From Polynucleobacter sp. (lineage in GTDB: Bacteria; Pseudomonadota; Gammaproteobacteria; Burkholderiales; Burkholderiaceae): a stretch of DNA of 64,000 nt. This document shows, piece after piece, positions 44,782-53,861 of this stretch. A model generated the notes under the pieces. The model saw only the letters and a program-made list of their open reading frames with translations, had not been told where the DNA came from and made no database searches. Location: positions 124,001 through 188,000 of the forward strand of contig NZ_JAUXZY010000004.1 of assembly GCF_030693775.1 (NCBI RefSeq). The letters run 5' to 3'. The position numbers were made by a program, and so were the translations under genes. Positions within the stretch are counted from its first letter, which is position 1. The number at the start of each line of letters is the position of its first letter.

Positions 44782-44869
44782 TACGCATCAATATGTAAAG
44801 CCAGCTTGCTTTTGCCTTATTTATGCGTGGTGATGCATTTAAAAATTACGATTATTAATAGAGATAAAG

Positions 44870-46024
44870 ATGAATTTACTTGGAAAAGCCGTGAGAGCAC
44901 TGCTCTTAACCCTTGCCTCAATTAGTACCGGAACGGTATTTGCGAATCAAGATATGCCAGGCGGACCCGCAGTAAATCAACTCAATTTCCCTGTCGCAGC
45001 AACCAAAATCATGGCCGAAATTCATTGGCTGCATTGGATGATGCTTGTTATCTGTACGGTGATTTTCATAGGTGTGTTTGGAGTGATGTTCTACTCCATT
45101 TTCAAACACCGCAAATCGAAGGGTGCTAAGTCTGCTTCCTTTCATGAAAGCACCACAGTAGAAGTGATCTGGACAGTCATTCCACTCCTCATCGTGATTG
45201 GTATGGCATTGCCAGCAACCAAAACCGTGGTGGCGATGAAAGACACCACTAACGCCGACATCACCATTAAGACTACTGGCTATCAGTGGAAATGGGGATA
45301 CGACTACATCAAGGGTGAAGGCGAAGGGATCAGCTTTTTATCCACCTTATCTACTTCGCGCGAGTCCATCAATAACTTAGCGCCAAAATCAAATACGTAT
45401 TTGATGGAAGTCGATAACGAAATGGTGGTGCCGGTCAATAAAAAGATTCGCATGATTACCACAGCCAACGACGTTATTCATGCGTGGGCGGTACCTGCAT
45501 TTGGCGTTAAACAAGATGCTATCCCTGGATTCGTACGCGACACTTGGTTTAAGGCAGAAAAAATCGGCACCTATCGTGGCCAATGTTCCGAGCTCTGCGG
45601 CGCTCAACACGCCTTTATGCCCATCGTTGTCCGTGTTGTATCCGATGAGGATTACACCAAGTGGGTAGAAGAAAAGAAAAAAGAAATGGCCGCATTGGCA
45701 GATGATCCAAGTAAGGTCTATACCTTGGCTGAGCAAATGGAGCGCGGCGCAAAAGTATATGCAGCGAACTGCGCAGCATGCCATCAACCAAATGGAAAGG
45801 GTGCTGGCTCATTCCCTGCCTTGGACGGCAGCAAAGTTGTCTTAGGGCCTAAAGAAGCTAACTTCCAAATCATGCTCAACGGTAAAGGCGCTATGCCAAA
45901 GTGGGGCGGCGTGATTTCAGACGGCGACATTGCAGCAGTAATTACCTATACACGGAATGCATGGGGCAATAAAACAGGCGATGTGTATCAAACGCCTGAC
46001 CTCATGGCAGCACGGACTAAATAA
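44870..46024 (+). CDS. coxB: Cytochrome c oxidase subunit II with fused cytochrome c domain
   Basis: 384 residues. After a signal peptide (1-25) come two TM helices (about 50-75 and 95-118), then the cupredoxin domain with the CuA site, RGQCSELCGAQHAFMPIVV (about 239-257), which supplies Cys, Cys, His and Met. A C-terminal class I cytochrome c domain has CAACH near 305 and a distal Met in GAMPKWGG near 345. It receives electrons from cytochrome c and passes them to subunit I: a caa3-like layout common in betaproteobacteria. ctaD follows after 33 bp. Confidence 0.96.
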   Translation: MNLLGKAVRALLLTLASISTGTVFANQDMPGGPAVNQLNFPVAATKIMAEIHWLHWMMLVICTVIFIGVFGVMFYSIFKHRKSKGAKSASFHESTTVEVIWTVIPLLIVIGMALPATKTVVAMKDTTNADITIKTTGYQWKWGYDYIKGEGEGISFLSTLSTSRESINNLAPKSNTYLMEVDNEMVVPVNKKIRMITTANDVIHAWAVPAFGVKQDAIPGFVRDTWFKAEKIGTYRGQCSELCGAQHAFMPIVVRVVSDEDYTKWVEEKKKEMAALADDPSKVYTLAEQMERGAKVYAANCAACHQPNGKGAGSFPALDGSKVVLGPKEANFQIMLNGKGAMPKWGGVISDGDIAAVITYTRNAWGNKTGDVYQTPDLMAARTK

Positions 46025-46057
46025 CAACTTAATTAAAAAATCATCTCGGAGCAACTC

Positions 46058-47662
46058 ATGAGCACAGTCTCTACTACCCACGATACAGCACACGATCACG
46101 CGCATGACCATGCGCATGACATGCCACATGGATGGCGTCGGTGGTTGTTTGCAACCAATCACAAAGACATTGGAACGATGTACCTCATCTTCTCCTTTAT
46201 CAGCTTGTTGGCTGGCGGTGTCATGGCCCTTGGTATTCGTTTGGAATTGTTTCAGCCTGGCTTGCAATACCTGCGCCCCGAGTTCTTTAATCAGTTAACC
46301 ACCATGCATGGCCTGGTGATGGTGTTCGGCGCGATCATGCCGGCCTTTGTTGGTTTTGCAAACTGGATGATTCCCTTGCAGATTGGAGCATCCGACATGG
46401 CCTTTGCGCGGATGAATAACTTTAGCTTTTGGATTTTGCCCGTCGCAGCGACCTTATTGTTTGGTTCATTTTTAGCTCCCGGTGGCGCGCCATCCGGCGG
46501 CTGGACGATGTATGCTCCGCTAACCTTGCAGATGGGCCCCGGCATGGACATGGCGATTTTCGCCCTTCACTTGCTCGGCGCTTCTTCCATCATGGGCTCG
46601 ATTAACATCATCGTGACCATCTTGAACATGCGCGCGCCTGGTATGACTCTGATGAAGATGCCCATGTTTGCATGGACATGGTTGATCACAGCCTACTTGT
46701 TAATCGCAGTAATGCCAGTGTTGGCGGGCGCGATTACGATGGTTCTAACCGATCGCCACTTTGGTACTTCATTCTTCTCCGCTGTTGGCGGTGGTGATCC
46801 AGTGATGTACCAGCATATTTTCTGGTTCTTTGGTCACCCAGAGGTCTACATCATGATTCTTCCAGCGTTCGGAATTATTAGTGAAGTGATTCCTGCGTTC
46901 TCCAGAAAGACTTTATTCGGTTACAGCTCAATGGTCTACGCTACTGCGTCGATTGCGATTTTGTCCTTCATCGTATGGGCACACCACATGTTCGCTACGG
47001 GCATGCCAGTAACCGGTCAGTTGTTCTTCATGTATGCAACCATGCTGATTGCGGTTCCTACCGGCGTCAAGATCTTTAACTGGGTTGCAACCATGTGGAG
47101 AGGCTCGATGACATTCGAGACTCCGATGTTGTGGTCAGTTGGCTTCATCTTCGTATTTACGATGGGCGGCTTTACAGGCCTGATTTTGGCCATTGCCCCA
47201 ATTGATATCGGTGTACAAGATACCTACTATGTTGTAGCCCACTTCCATTACGTCTTGGTTGCTGGCTCCCTCTTTGCGATGTTCGCTGGTTTCTATTACT
47301 GGTGTCCAAAATGGACTGGCTACATGGCTGACGAGTTCCGTGGCAAAGTGCATTTCTGGGGTTCGATGATTTTCTTCAACCTCACCTTCTTCCCAATGCA
47401 CTTCTTGGGATTAGCAGGTATGCCACGCCGTTACGCTGATTACCCAACGCAGTTTGCTGACTTCAATATGATTGCATCGATTGGTGGTCTCGGCTTTGGA
47501 TTGATGCAGGTTTATTTCCTCTTGTTTGTCGTAATGCCTGCCTACCGTGGTCACGGCATCAAAGCATCAGCTAGCCCATGGGATGGCGCTAAGGGTTTGG
47601 AGTGGACTGTGCCTTCGCCAGCACCGCACCATACTTTTGAAACACCTCCTCGGGTTAGCTAA
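46058..47662 (+). CDS. ctaD: Cytochrome c oxidase subunit I
   Basis: 534 residues with 12 TM helices; it holds heme a and the heme a3-CuB site where oxygen is reduced. Visible are the low-spin heme His in TMHGLVMVFGAIMPAFVG near residue 86, FWFFGHPEVYIMILP near 248 (CuB His and the cross-linked Tyr), AHHMFATGMPV near 309 and the heme ligands in VVAHFHYVLVAGSLFA near 391. The N-terminal 30 residues are rich in His and Asp, a possible metal-binding tail. Ribosome site GGAG before the ATG. Confidence 0.97.
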   Translation: MSTVSTTHDTAHDHAHDHAHDMPHGWRRWLFATNHKDIGTMYLIFSFISLLAGGVMALGIRLELFQPGLQYLRPEFFNQLTTMHGLVMVFGAIMPAFVGFANWMIPLQIGASDMAFARMNNFSFWILPVAATLLFGSFLAPGGAPSGGWTMYAPLTLQMGPGMDMAIFALHLLGASSIMGSINIIVTILNMRAPGMTLMKMPMFAWTWLITAYLLIAVMPVLAGAITMVLTDRHFGTSFFSAVGGGDPVMYQHIFWFFGHPEVYIMILPAFGIISEVIPAFSRKTLFGYSSMVYATASIAILSFIVWAHHMFATGMPVTGQLFFMYATMLIAVPTGVKIFNWVATMWRGSMTFETPMLWSVGFIFVFTMGGFTGLILAIAPIDIGVQDTYYVVAHFHYVLVAGSLFAMFAGFYYWCPKWTGYMADEFRGKVHFWGSMIFFNLTFFPMHFLGLAGMPRRYADYPTQFADFNMIASIGGLGFGLMQVYFLLFVVMPAYRGHGIKASASPWDGAKGLEWTVPSPAPHHTFETPPRVS

Positions 47663-47691
47663 TTCACACTGTGACCCAGGAAACTAAGGAC

Positions 47692-47802
47692 ATGTACAAA
47701 TCAGCTCAGGCAGCGCGTAACCGCCGCTTGGGTCTGATTATGCTCAGCGTCGCCTTTGTTTTCTTTATGGGCATTGTGATGAAACGGGTGATGTTGGGCT
47801 AA
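47692..47802 (+). CDS. Small single-pass protein in the cox operon (cytochrome oxidase small assembly protein)
   Basis: A 36-residue frame (ATG 47692, TAA 47800-47802) beginning MYKSAQAARNRRLGLIML and ending VMKRVMLG. A basic N-terminus is followed by one TM helix (about 14-30). AAGGA lies three to eight bases upstream. Equivalent tiny proteins sit between ctaD and ctaG in many Burkholderiales, annotated as small assembly proteins; the name rests on position and size, not on a tested function. Confidence 0.8.
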   Translation: MYKSAQAARNRRLGLIMLSVAFVFFMGIVMKRVMLG

Positions 47803-47815
47803 AGCCTAAAAAATT

Positions 47816-48412
47816 ATGGCCAATATCAAAACCATCAATCGCCAAATTTTGTTGAAGCTGTTGCTGGCTTCTGTATTGATGTTTGGTTTTGGCTATGCTT
47901 TAGTGCCACTCTATAAAGCGCTGTGTGAAGTCACTGGCATCAATGTCGTGACCAATAAAAACAACTACGGTGTGCGTGCTCATGGCGCAACCAAGCCAGA
48001 AAATAGCCAGGTCGACTATTCACGTACGGTCACGATTGAATTTGACTCCAATAGCCGTGGCCCATTTTCGTTTAAGCCGATGAAGAATTACCTCGAAGTA
48101 CACCCTGGCGAAATGGCGGAGATTGTCTACAAGGTTTCCAATAATCTGAATCGTCCAGTGGATGCGCAGGCCATACCAAGTTATGCGCCTAAGGCCGCTA
48201 CCGAATTCTTTACGAAGCTCGAGTGTTTCTGTTTTCAGCAGCAAACCCTCAATCCCCACCAGATGCGCGATATGCCGGTGGTTTTTGTGATTGATCCCAA
48301 TTTACCTAAAGACGTCAAAACAATTACCTTGTCTTATACTTTTTTTGAGCTTGGTGTAGGTATAAAGCCAGCTGGATCAAGTACGCCGCAAGCGGTGAAG
48401 ACGGCCTTATGA
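47816..48412 (+). CDS. ctaG: Cytochrome c oxidase assembly protein CtaG (Cox11)
   Basis: 198 residues. One N-terminal TM helix (about 13-32) anchors a periplasmic beta-sandwich domain that delivers copper to the CuB site of subunit I. The conserved Cys pair is in LECFCFQQQTL near residue 140, and VPLYKALCEVTGINV near 34 supplies the third Cys. It overlaps the DUF2970 gene by four bases (ATGA). Confidence 0.95.
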   Translation: MANIKTINRQILLKLLLASVLMFGFGYALVPLYKALCEVTGINVVTNKNNYGVRAHGATKPENSQVDYSRTVTIEFDSNSRGPFSFKPMKNYLEVHPGEMAEIVYKVSNNLNRPVDAQAIPSYAPKAATEFFTKLECFCFQQQTLNPHQMRDMPVVFVIDPNLPKDVKTITLSYTFFELGVGIKPAGSSTPQAVKTAL

Positions 48413-48603
48413 AAAAGCAAAGCAGTTTTCTGCAATCGATGAAGGCGGTGATGTGGGGATTTTTAGGAGTACGTAAGCAGTCGGGTTTACAGGATGATGC
48501 AGCCAGTTTGAGTTTTGTGCACATCATCCTTGCTGGAATTTTGGGGGCAGTTGTTTTTATGGCTGCCTTGTTGTTGATTGTAAAAATGGTTGTATCAAGT
48601 TAA
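48409..48603 (+). CDS. DUF2970 family small membrane protein
   Basis: 64 residues. The DUF2970 pattern is visible: SFLQSMKAVMWGFLGVRKQS (about 4-23) followed by one TM helix (about 38-60). It lies between ctaG and coxC, as in other betaproteobacteria, so it may take part in oxidase assembly, but no function is known. It is translationally coupled to ctaG. Confidence 0.88.
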   Translation: MKKQSSFLQSMKAVMWGFLGVRKQSGLQDDAASLSFVHIILAGILGAVVFMAALLLIVKMVVSS

Positions 48604-48633
48604 TACTAATTTTGAGTAAATAGAGAGAGCACA

Positions 48634-49488
48634 ATGTCGTCTAATTCAACCCCATACTATTTCGTTCCTGGTTTATCCAGACACCCCGTGATGGCTAGCA
48701 TTGGCCTATTGGGTTTTGGAAGCGGCATGACTGGCTGGGTGAACGGCTATTCATGGGGCGCCCCTCTAACGATTGCCAGCGTGGTTTATGTTTTATTCGT
48801 GCTCTACAAGTGGTTTGGTGATGCCATCTCGGAGTCCAACTCAGGTCAAAACAGCATTAACGTGGATGTGTCCTATCGCTGGTCAATGAGCTGGTTTATT
48901 TTCTCGGAGATTATGTTTTTTGCGGCCTTCTTCTCTGCACTGTTTTATGCGCGCAGCATCTCCATGCCTTGGCTTGGCGATATTGAAAGCAAATTACTCT
49001 GGCCTACCTTTACAGCAGTGTGGCCGAACGATGGCCCTGCCGGCTTGGTAGAGCAGTTTTCAACTATTGGCCCATGGCCGATCCCAACCATTAACACCTT
49101 GCTTTTGTTGACTTCTGGCGTCACGGTAACCTGGGCTCACCATGCTATTCGTGAGAACAACCAAAAGCATGCTGTATGGGGCCTCGCAGCAACCGTATTT
49201 TTGGGCGCGATCTTCTTGGGCTTCCAGGTATACGAGTACATTCATGCCTACCGTGACCTAAATCTAAAACTAACATCCGGCGTTTACGGCTCAACCTTTT
49301 TTATGTTGACTGGATTCCATGGATTTCACGTCTTCTTAGGCGCATTGATGTTGGCTGTAGTTTTGCGCAGAGCGATTCGCGGTGACTTTACAGCAGACAA
49401 CCACTTTGCCTTTGAAGGTGCATCCTGGTATTGGCACTTTGTTGACGTCGTTTGGCTTGGACTCTACGTCGTTATCTACTGGATGTAA
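48634..49488 (+). CDS. coxC: Cytochrome c oxidase subunit III
   Basis: 284 residues with seven TM helices. Typical segments are YYFVPGLSRHPVMASIGL near residue 7, WFIFSEIMFFAAFFSALFYA (about 87-106), TWAHHAIRENN near 168 and the C-terminal FEGASWYWHFVDVVWLGLY near 262. It stabilises the oxidase core and its proton uptake. AGAGAG precedes the ATG. The transcript ends at the hairpin at 49533. Confidence 0.96.
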   Translation: MSSNSTPYYFVPGLSRHPVMASIGLLGFGSGMTGWVNGYSWGAPLTIASVVYVLFVLYKWFGDAISESNSGQNSINVDVSYRWSMSWFIFSEIMFFAAFFSALFYARSISMPWLGDIESKLLWPTFTAVWPNDGPAGLVEQFSTIGPWPIPTINTLLLLTSGVTVTWAHHAIRENNQKHAVWGLAATVFLGAIFLGFQVYEYIHAYRDLNLKLTSGVYGSTFFMLTGFHGFHVFLGALMLAVVLRRAIRGDFTADNHFAFEGASWYWHFVDVVWLGLYVVIYWM

Positions 49489-49532
49489 GGGTAGGATGAA
49501 CTAGCCAGTAATGGCAAGTTCAATCAACGATC

Positions 49533-49559
49533 AAATCGGCCAAGTTTATTGGCCGATTT
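49533..49559. terminator. Bidirectional terminator between coxC and the DUF2909 gene
   Basis: An 11-bp perfect stem AAATCGGCCAA / TTGGCCGATTT with loop GTTTA; A/T tails on both sides let it work on either strand. It overlaps the last codons of the convergent small membrane protein gene. Confidence 0.8.
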
Positions 49560-49755
49560 TGATTCCGGTGGGCTGGATATAGCCTAAGGAATAAGCAAGC
49601 CAAATGCCCAAGAAAAGAGCAATGGATAGGCCGATGCGCAGCATGAGTGAATGAACCATCCGAGAGCTATTGCCTTTGTCTTTCATCATGTAATACAAAG
49701 CCGAGCCAAGGCTCGCAATAATCAGTAAAAGGGCAGCAGGCATGATCCATTTCAT
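49546..49755 (-). CDS. DUF2909 twin transmembrane protein
   Basis: 69 residues with two TM helices (about 4-23 and 37-60) and a short charged loop (MMKDKGNSSRMVHSLMLRIG), the layout of DUF2909 'twin transmembrane' proteins that sit opposite surf1 in betaproteobacterial cox clusters. Function unknown, perhaps oxidase assembly. The gene is divergent from surf1 across 15 bp, and its last codons lie in the shared terminator. Confidence 0.85.
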   Translation of the reverse strand: MKWIMPAALLLIIASLGSALYYMMKDKGNSSRMVHSLMLRIGLSIALFLGIWLAYSLGYIQPTGIKIGQ

Positions 49756-49770
49756 AAGCGAATCCTACCA

Positions 49771-50547
49771 TTGAATATTCTTTCTAGCTTGCTCCGCAAT
49801 CGCATCATTCCGACCATCGCTATGGTCGTGGTGATGTCGATCGGAATTGGCGCAGGCCTTTGGCAGATGAGCCGAGCTGCTGGAAAAATCGACAAAGCAG
49901 AAAAGCTCGCATCCCAGATTGCGCTGCCGCCGCTCAATCTCAATACAAAACCCCAATGGACTTTGGCCGAGGCCGATAGTCGGCGTTTAGTTGTAGAGGG
50001 TTCGTTTTTAGCCGATCAGGCGATTTGGTTGGATAACCGTCCACAGCCAGGCGTCACGCCATCCAAAGCGGGCTCAGGTCAGTCCGGATTCTATGTGCTG
50101 ATGCCGTTTCAGGTAGCTGGTATGGAGAACACTGTCATTTGGGTTCAGCGCGGCTGGGCCCCCCGTAATCGAGAAGACCGCTTAGCACTGCCACCGATCA
50201 ATACCCCCAGCGGCGAGTTGCGTATCGAAGGAATTGGCATTGCCCAGCCCGACCGCGTTTTTGAGCTGGGGGATGGTGGAATGAGTGGCAATGGGCCGGT
50301 ACGGATACAGCAAAATCTGGATCTAACGAAGGAGGCGGAGCGCCATCGGTGGCAACAAATCCCCTTCGTATTGAAGCAAATGAGTGATTCCGAAAACGAT
50401 GGCTTAATGCGTAATTGGACCGCAGCAGCAAGCGGCGTCGAACGCCATTATGCTTATGCATTCCAGTGGTTTGCACTCGCACTGAGTGCCTTCTTATTTT
50501 GGCTGATTCATGGCTTGCTGCGAATTCGCCAAACAACAAAAAGGTAG
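49771..50547 (+). CDS. SURF1 family oxidase assembly protein
   Basis: 258 residues with one TM helix at each end (about 12-34 and 230-250), which is the SURF1 layout. Family motifs are GLWQMSRAAGKIDKAE near residue 31, GSFLADQAIWLDNRP near 74, WVQRGWAPRN near 128 and the C-terminal HYAYAFQWFALAL. SURF1 helps insert heme a. The start TTG at 49771 has no Shine-Dalgarno signal; an ATG 17 codons later would cut the first TM helix, so TTG is preferred with reserve. Confidence 0.9.
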   Translation: MNILSSLLRNRIIPTIAMVVVMSIGIGAGLWQMSRAAGKIDKAEKLASQIALPPLNLNTKPQWTLAEADSRRLVVEGSFLADQAIWLDNRPQPGVTPSKAGSGQSGFYVLMPFQVAGMENTVIWVQRGWAPRNREDRLALPPINTPSGELRIEGIGIAQPDRVFELGDGGMSGNGPVRIQQNLDLTKEAERHRWQQIPFVLKQMSDSENDGLMRNWTAAASGVERHYAYAFQWFALALSAFLFWLIHGLLRIRQTTKR

Positions 50548-50554
50548 AACGATA

Positions 50555-51214
50555 GTGGAAGATAAAGAGCTGTTGATACCGGCGGCGCAACATGAGGCGC
50601 CGATACCAAACGCACAAACTCGCCGTGGCCGCATTCAAATGCTGTTGCTCTTGTTTGCATGCGCTCTGCCGGTGATTGCCTCCTACTTTACGTTTTATGT
50701 ATTAAAGCCAGAAGGCGGCAAAACCAATTACGGTCGCTTAGTTACGCCTCCAGAGCAGGCCCAATCAGCCTGGTTTAATCTGCCCCTAGAAGGAAAGTGG
50801 ACGCTGCTCGTTGCACGTCCTGCTGCTGACTGCGTCAGTCAAAATGAAGCATGTTTGCAAGCCTTGTTTTTAATGCGTCAGGTACGCGTTGCACTTGGTA
50901 AGCAAAGTCCACGTACGCAATTGGTTTGGGTGGTAACCGATGGCATGCCAGTCGATCCGCAAGTCAGGCGGGCATACGATGAGCAGACGGCCGGATTTTT
51001 TATTGTGAATGCGCCTACCGCTGCCGCAGAAAAAGAACAGTGGACCAATTGGCTCAATGCGAGACAAGGCGGCAAGGACATTCAACTCCTCAATCCGTTT
51101 GGGGAAAAGATGATGCAGTTTGCTGTTACATCGGATCCGAAAGAATTTGCCGGAATGCGTAAGGATCTGGAGAAGTTGCTCAAAGTAAACCAGGCAGGTG
51201 AAAAGATTCAATGA
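50555..51214 (+). CDS. Membrane-anchored SCO-like protein of the cox cluster, no CxxxC
   Basis: 219 residues. One TM helix (about 28-48) anchors a probably thioredoxin-like periplasmic domain (GKWTLLVARPAADCVSQNEAC, about 79-99). In place of the SCO copper motif CxxxC there is C-x6-C, so copper binding as in SCO is doubtful. Start chosen: GTG at 50555 with AAGG upstream; the longer frame from 50510 overlaps surf1. It stands between surf1 and ctaA, the usual place for this uncharacterised protein in Burkholderiales, and overlaps ctaA by four bases. Confidence 0.75.
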   Translation: MEDKELLIPAAQHEAPIPNAQTRRGRIQMLLLLFACALPVIASYFTFYVLKPEGGKTNYGRLVTPPEQAQSAWFNLPLEGKWTLLVARPAADCVSQNEACLQALFLMRQVRVALGKQSPRTQLVWVVTDGMPVDPQVRRAYDEQTAGFFIVNAPTAAAEKEQWTNWLNARQGGKDIQLLNPFGEKMMQFAVTSDPKEFAGMRKDLEKLLKVNQAGEKIQ

Positions 51215-52332
51215 GCGATAGCGCAATTCTCTTTCTGGAATTAGCTGCAATCGCGATTGTCTTCGCTGGTATACCGCTCGCGTATCTATTCTCGCGCCCA
51301 AGCCTCAATTTATTTCAGCGGCTCAATTGGACTATTGTCTTTCTGACATTTGACCTAATCGTCTTCGGCGCCTTTACCCGCCTAAGCGACTCTGGCCTCG
51401 GCTGTCCAGACTGGCCAGGATGTTATGGCACCTCAAATCCATTTCGCGCAATGGAGCAGATTCGTTTGGCGGAGGCGGCCATGCCAGATGGTCCAGTAAC
51501 CGAAGTCAAAGCCTGGATTGAAATGCTGCACCGCTATTTAGCGATGACCGTCGGTGCATTGATTGTGCTGCAAGTTGGCCTAGCGATTGTCAAAGTAAAA
51601 GCCTTGGGCACAAAAGCCGTCATCGGCAGCCTTGGTTTGTTGGTATTGGTCTGCTTGCAAGGCGCGTTTGGCGCATGGACAGTGACGTTAAAATTACAAC
51701 CCATCATCGTATCGATTCATTTAATGCTCGCTTTAATCTTATTGGCCCTCCTCACCTGGTATGCACAGCAGCCTTGGCAGGAGAGCGCTGCCTGCGCTTA
51801 TAAGCCCATGCTATCTGGTAAGTTCCTTGCGATTAGTTTTGGGATCTTGTTTTGGCAAGTATTTTTGGGGGCTTGGGTTAGCACGAATTATGCTGTGTTG
51901 GCATGCCCGGATTTTCCAACCTGCATGGGTAGCTTTAGGCCCGAGACAGATTGGAGCAATGCATTTACCTTATGGCGTCAGCTAGGACTGGATGCCCAGG
52001 GGGGTGCGATCTCAACAATTGCACTGCAGACGATTCACTGGACACACCGGGTGTTTGCTATAGCTGTGATGCTGGTATTGGGTTATTTTGCGTGGCATGC
52101 ATGGCGCGCTGCTGGAGAGGCTCATCCCACATTACGTCGCTGGGCAATAGCAGTTGTTGCCTTGCTGGTATTGCAAGTACTCACCGGTATATCCAATGTC
52201 GTCTTTCAGTGGCCCCTGGTAGCTGCCTTATTGCACACCGCAGGCGCGGCTGCCCTGGTCTTGTGCCTGGTCCGGATGTCGGCATGGGCTTCATGGACGC
52301 CGACTTTAGTTAGCCCTGGGCGAATCGCATGA
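51211..52332 (+). CDS. ctaA: Heme A synthase
   Basis: 373 residues, eight TM helices in two four-helix halves; it oxidises heme O to heme A for the oxidase. Each half has a Cys-containing loop ([13 protein letters not shown] near residue 64; [11 protein letters not shown] near 230) and heme-ligand histidines ([14 protein letters not shown] near 107, [12 protein letters not shown] near 274). It overlaps both the gene before (ATGA) and ctaB after (ATGA). Confidence 0.95.
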   Translation: MSDSAILFLELAAIAIVFAGIPLAYLFSRPSLNLFQRLNWTIVFLTFDLIVFGAFTRLSDSGLGCPDWPGCYGTSNPFRAMEQIRLAEAAMPDGPVTEVKAWIEMLHRYLAMTVGALIVLQVGLAIVKVKALGTKAVIGSLGLLVLVCLQGAFGAWTVTLKLQPIIVSIHLMLALILLALLTWYAQQPWQESAACAYKPMLSGKFLAISFGILFWQVFLGAWVSTNYAVLACPDFPTCMGSFRPETDWSNAFTLWRQLGLDAQGGAISTIALQTIHWTHRVFAIAVMLVLGYFAWHAWRAAGEAHPTLRRWAIAVVALLVLQVLTGISNVVFQWPLVAALLHTAGAAALVLCLVRMSAWASWTPTLVSPGRIA

Positions 52333-53228
52333 GTACTCAACCTAATGCCGTTGGATCTGCGGTGAGACCGATGCCGAAGTGGCGTCAATACGTGGTCTTG
52401 ACAAAGCCGCGGGTCACGATGCTAGCTGTTTTTTGCGCCATCATCGGCATGTTCTTGGCTACGCCAGGCATGGTGCCGCTCTCGATACTCATTGGGGGAA
52501 CCATTGGCATCTGGATGTTGGCCAGCGCTGCTTTTGCGGTCAACTGTTTGATTGAGCAAGCAGTGGATGCCAAGATGCGTCGTACTGCGTGGCGACCATC
52601 GGCAACCGGTGAAATTTCATCCTCCCACATTATTATTTTCTCGATCATCATTGGCGGCATTGGGATGGTGGTGCTGTGGTATTTCACGAACCCACTAACG
52701 ATGTGGCTGACCTTTGCCACCTTTGTGGGATACGCAGTGATTTATACCTGGTTGTTAAAGCCGGCAACACCACAAAACATCGTCATTGGCGGCCTCTCTG
52801 GGGCGATGCCGCCCGCATTGGGTTGGGTTGCAGTCACAAACTCGCTATCCGCTGAGGCGTGGCTCTTGGTCTTAATTATTTTTGCCTGGACTCCCCCGCA
52901 CTTTTGGGCGCTTGCCTTGTATCGCCGTGAGGATTATGAAAAGTCTGGACTCCCGATGCTGCCGGTAACGCACGGCGAGCGCTTTACCTTGCTGAACATT
53001 TTGCTCTACACCTTGATTTTGATCGCAGCCACTTTATTGCCCTACATTTATGGCATGAGTGGTTTGCTCTATTTGATCGGTGCAATTATTTTGGGTCTGA
53101 TCTTCTTAGCCTATGCAATTGCCTTGTATATGTCGTATAGCGATCAACTGGCGAAGAAGACCTTTCGGTATTCCATCACCTACCTATCCCTGCTGTTTGC
53201 TGTTCTACTGATAGACCATTATGTTTAG
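52329..53228 (+). CDS. ctaB: Heme O synthase (protoheme IX farnesyltransferase)
   Basis: 299 residues with about eight or nine TM helices, UbiA superfamily. It adds a farnesyl group to heme B, feeding CtaA. The N-terminal [20 protein letters not shown] (about 22-41) and the prenyl-diphosphate Asp region [20 protein letters not shown] near residue 73 are typical; [20 protein letters not shown] near 195 is the second conserved loop. It overlaps ctaA by four bases and sco by eight. Confidence 0.96.
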   Translation: MSTQPNAVGSAVRPMPKWRQYVVLTKPRVTMLAVFCAIIGMFLATPGMVPLSILIGGTIGIWMLASAAFAVNCLIEQAVDAKMRRTAWRPSATGEISSSHIIIFSIIIGGIGMVVLWYFTNPLTMWLTFATFVGYAVIYTWLLKPATPQNIVIGGLSGAMPPALGWVAVTNSLSAEAWLLVLIIFAWTPPHFWALALYRREDYEKSGLPMLPVTHGERFTLLNILLYTLILIAATLLPYIYGMSGLLYLIGAIILGLIFLAYAIALYMSYSDQLAKKTFRYSITYLSLLFAVLLIDHYV

Positions 53229-53847
53229 TTTGAATGTGCGCCCCATTCTGAGGCTGGCCCCAATCAGGATATTGGGACTGTTCTTGTTATCCCTTCTGAT
53301 TGTTGGCGTTCTTGGATGTAGCCCAAAGCCAAGCTTTAAGAACGTCGATATCACAGGCAGTACTGCCTTTGGTAACAACTTTAGCTTGCTCGATACCAAT
53401 GGCAATACAAAAACCATGGCCGATTACAAAGGCAAAGTAGTCGTACTATTTTTTGGTTTTACACAATGCCCCGATGTTTGCCCCACTACCTTAACGGAGA
53501 TGGAGGAGGCGCTCAAATTACTTGGGCCAAAAGCGGATAAGGTACAGGTCATTTTTGTCACAGTAGATCCTGAGCGCGATACGGCAAGCGTACTAGCGCA
53601 GTACGTGCCCGCATTTAATCCACGCTTTGTTGGACTTCGTCCTGCAGACGAGGCCGGCCTTGAGAAAGTAACGAAGGGCTTTCGGATCTATTACAAAAAA
53701 GTACCTGGATCCAAGCCGGGCTCATACACCATCGACCATACAGCGGGAAGTTACGTATTTGATCAAAATGGTCAGTTACGGCTTTACATCAAGCATGCGC
53801 AAGGACCGGAGGTCTTGGCGCACGACTTGAAGAATATTCTGCAATAA
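53221..53847 (+). CDS. sco: SCO family copper chaperone
   Basis: 208 residues. An N-terminal hydrophobic segment (about 13-32) ends in VLGC, a lipobox-like site, so it may be a lipoprotein. The thioredoxin-like domain has the copper motif CxxxC in [20 protein letters not shown] near residue 80-99 and the third ligand His in [12 protein letters not shown] near 172. It metallates the CuA site of CoxB. Last gene of the cox cluster; rpoH converges after 14 bases. Confidence 0.94.
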   Translation: MFSLNVRPILRLAPIRILGLFLLSLLIVGVLGCSPKPSFKNVDITGSTAFGNNFSLLDTNGNTKTMADYKGKVVVLFFGFTQCPDVCPTTLTEMEEALKLLGPKADKVQVIFVTVDPERDTASVLAQYVPAFNPRFVGLRPADEAGLEKVTKGFRIYYKKVPGSKPGSYTIDHTAGSYVFDQNGQLRLYIKHAQGPEVLAHDLKNILQ

Positions 53848-53861
53848 AAAACAGAAATGCT

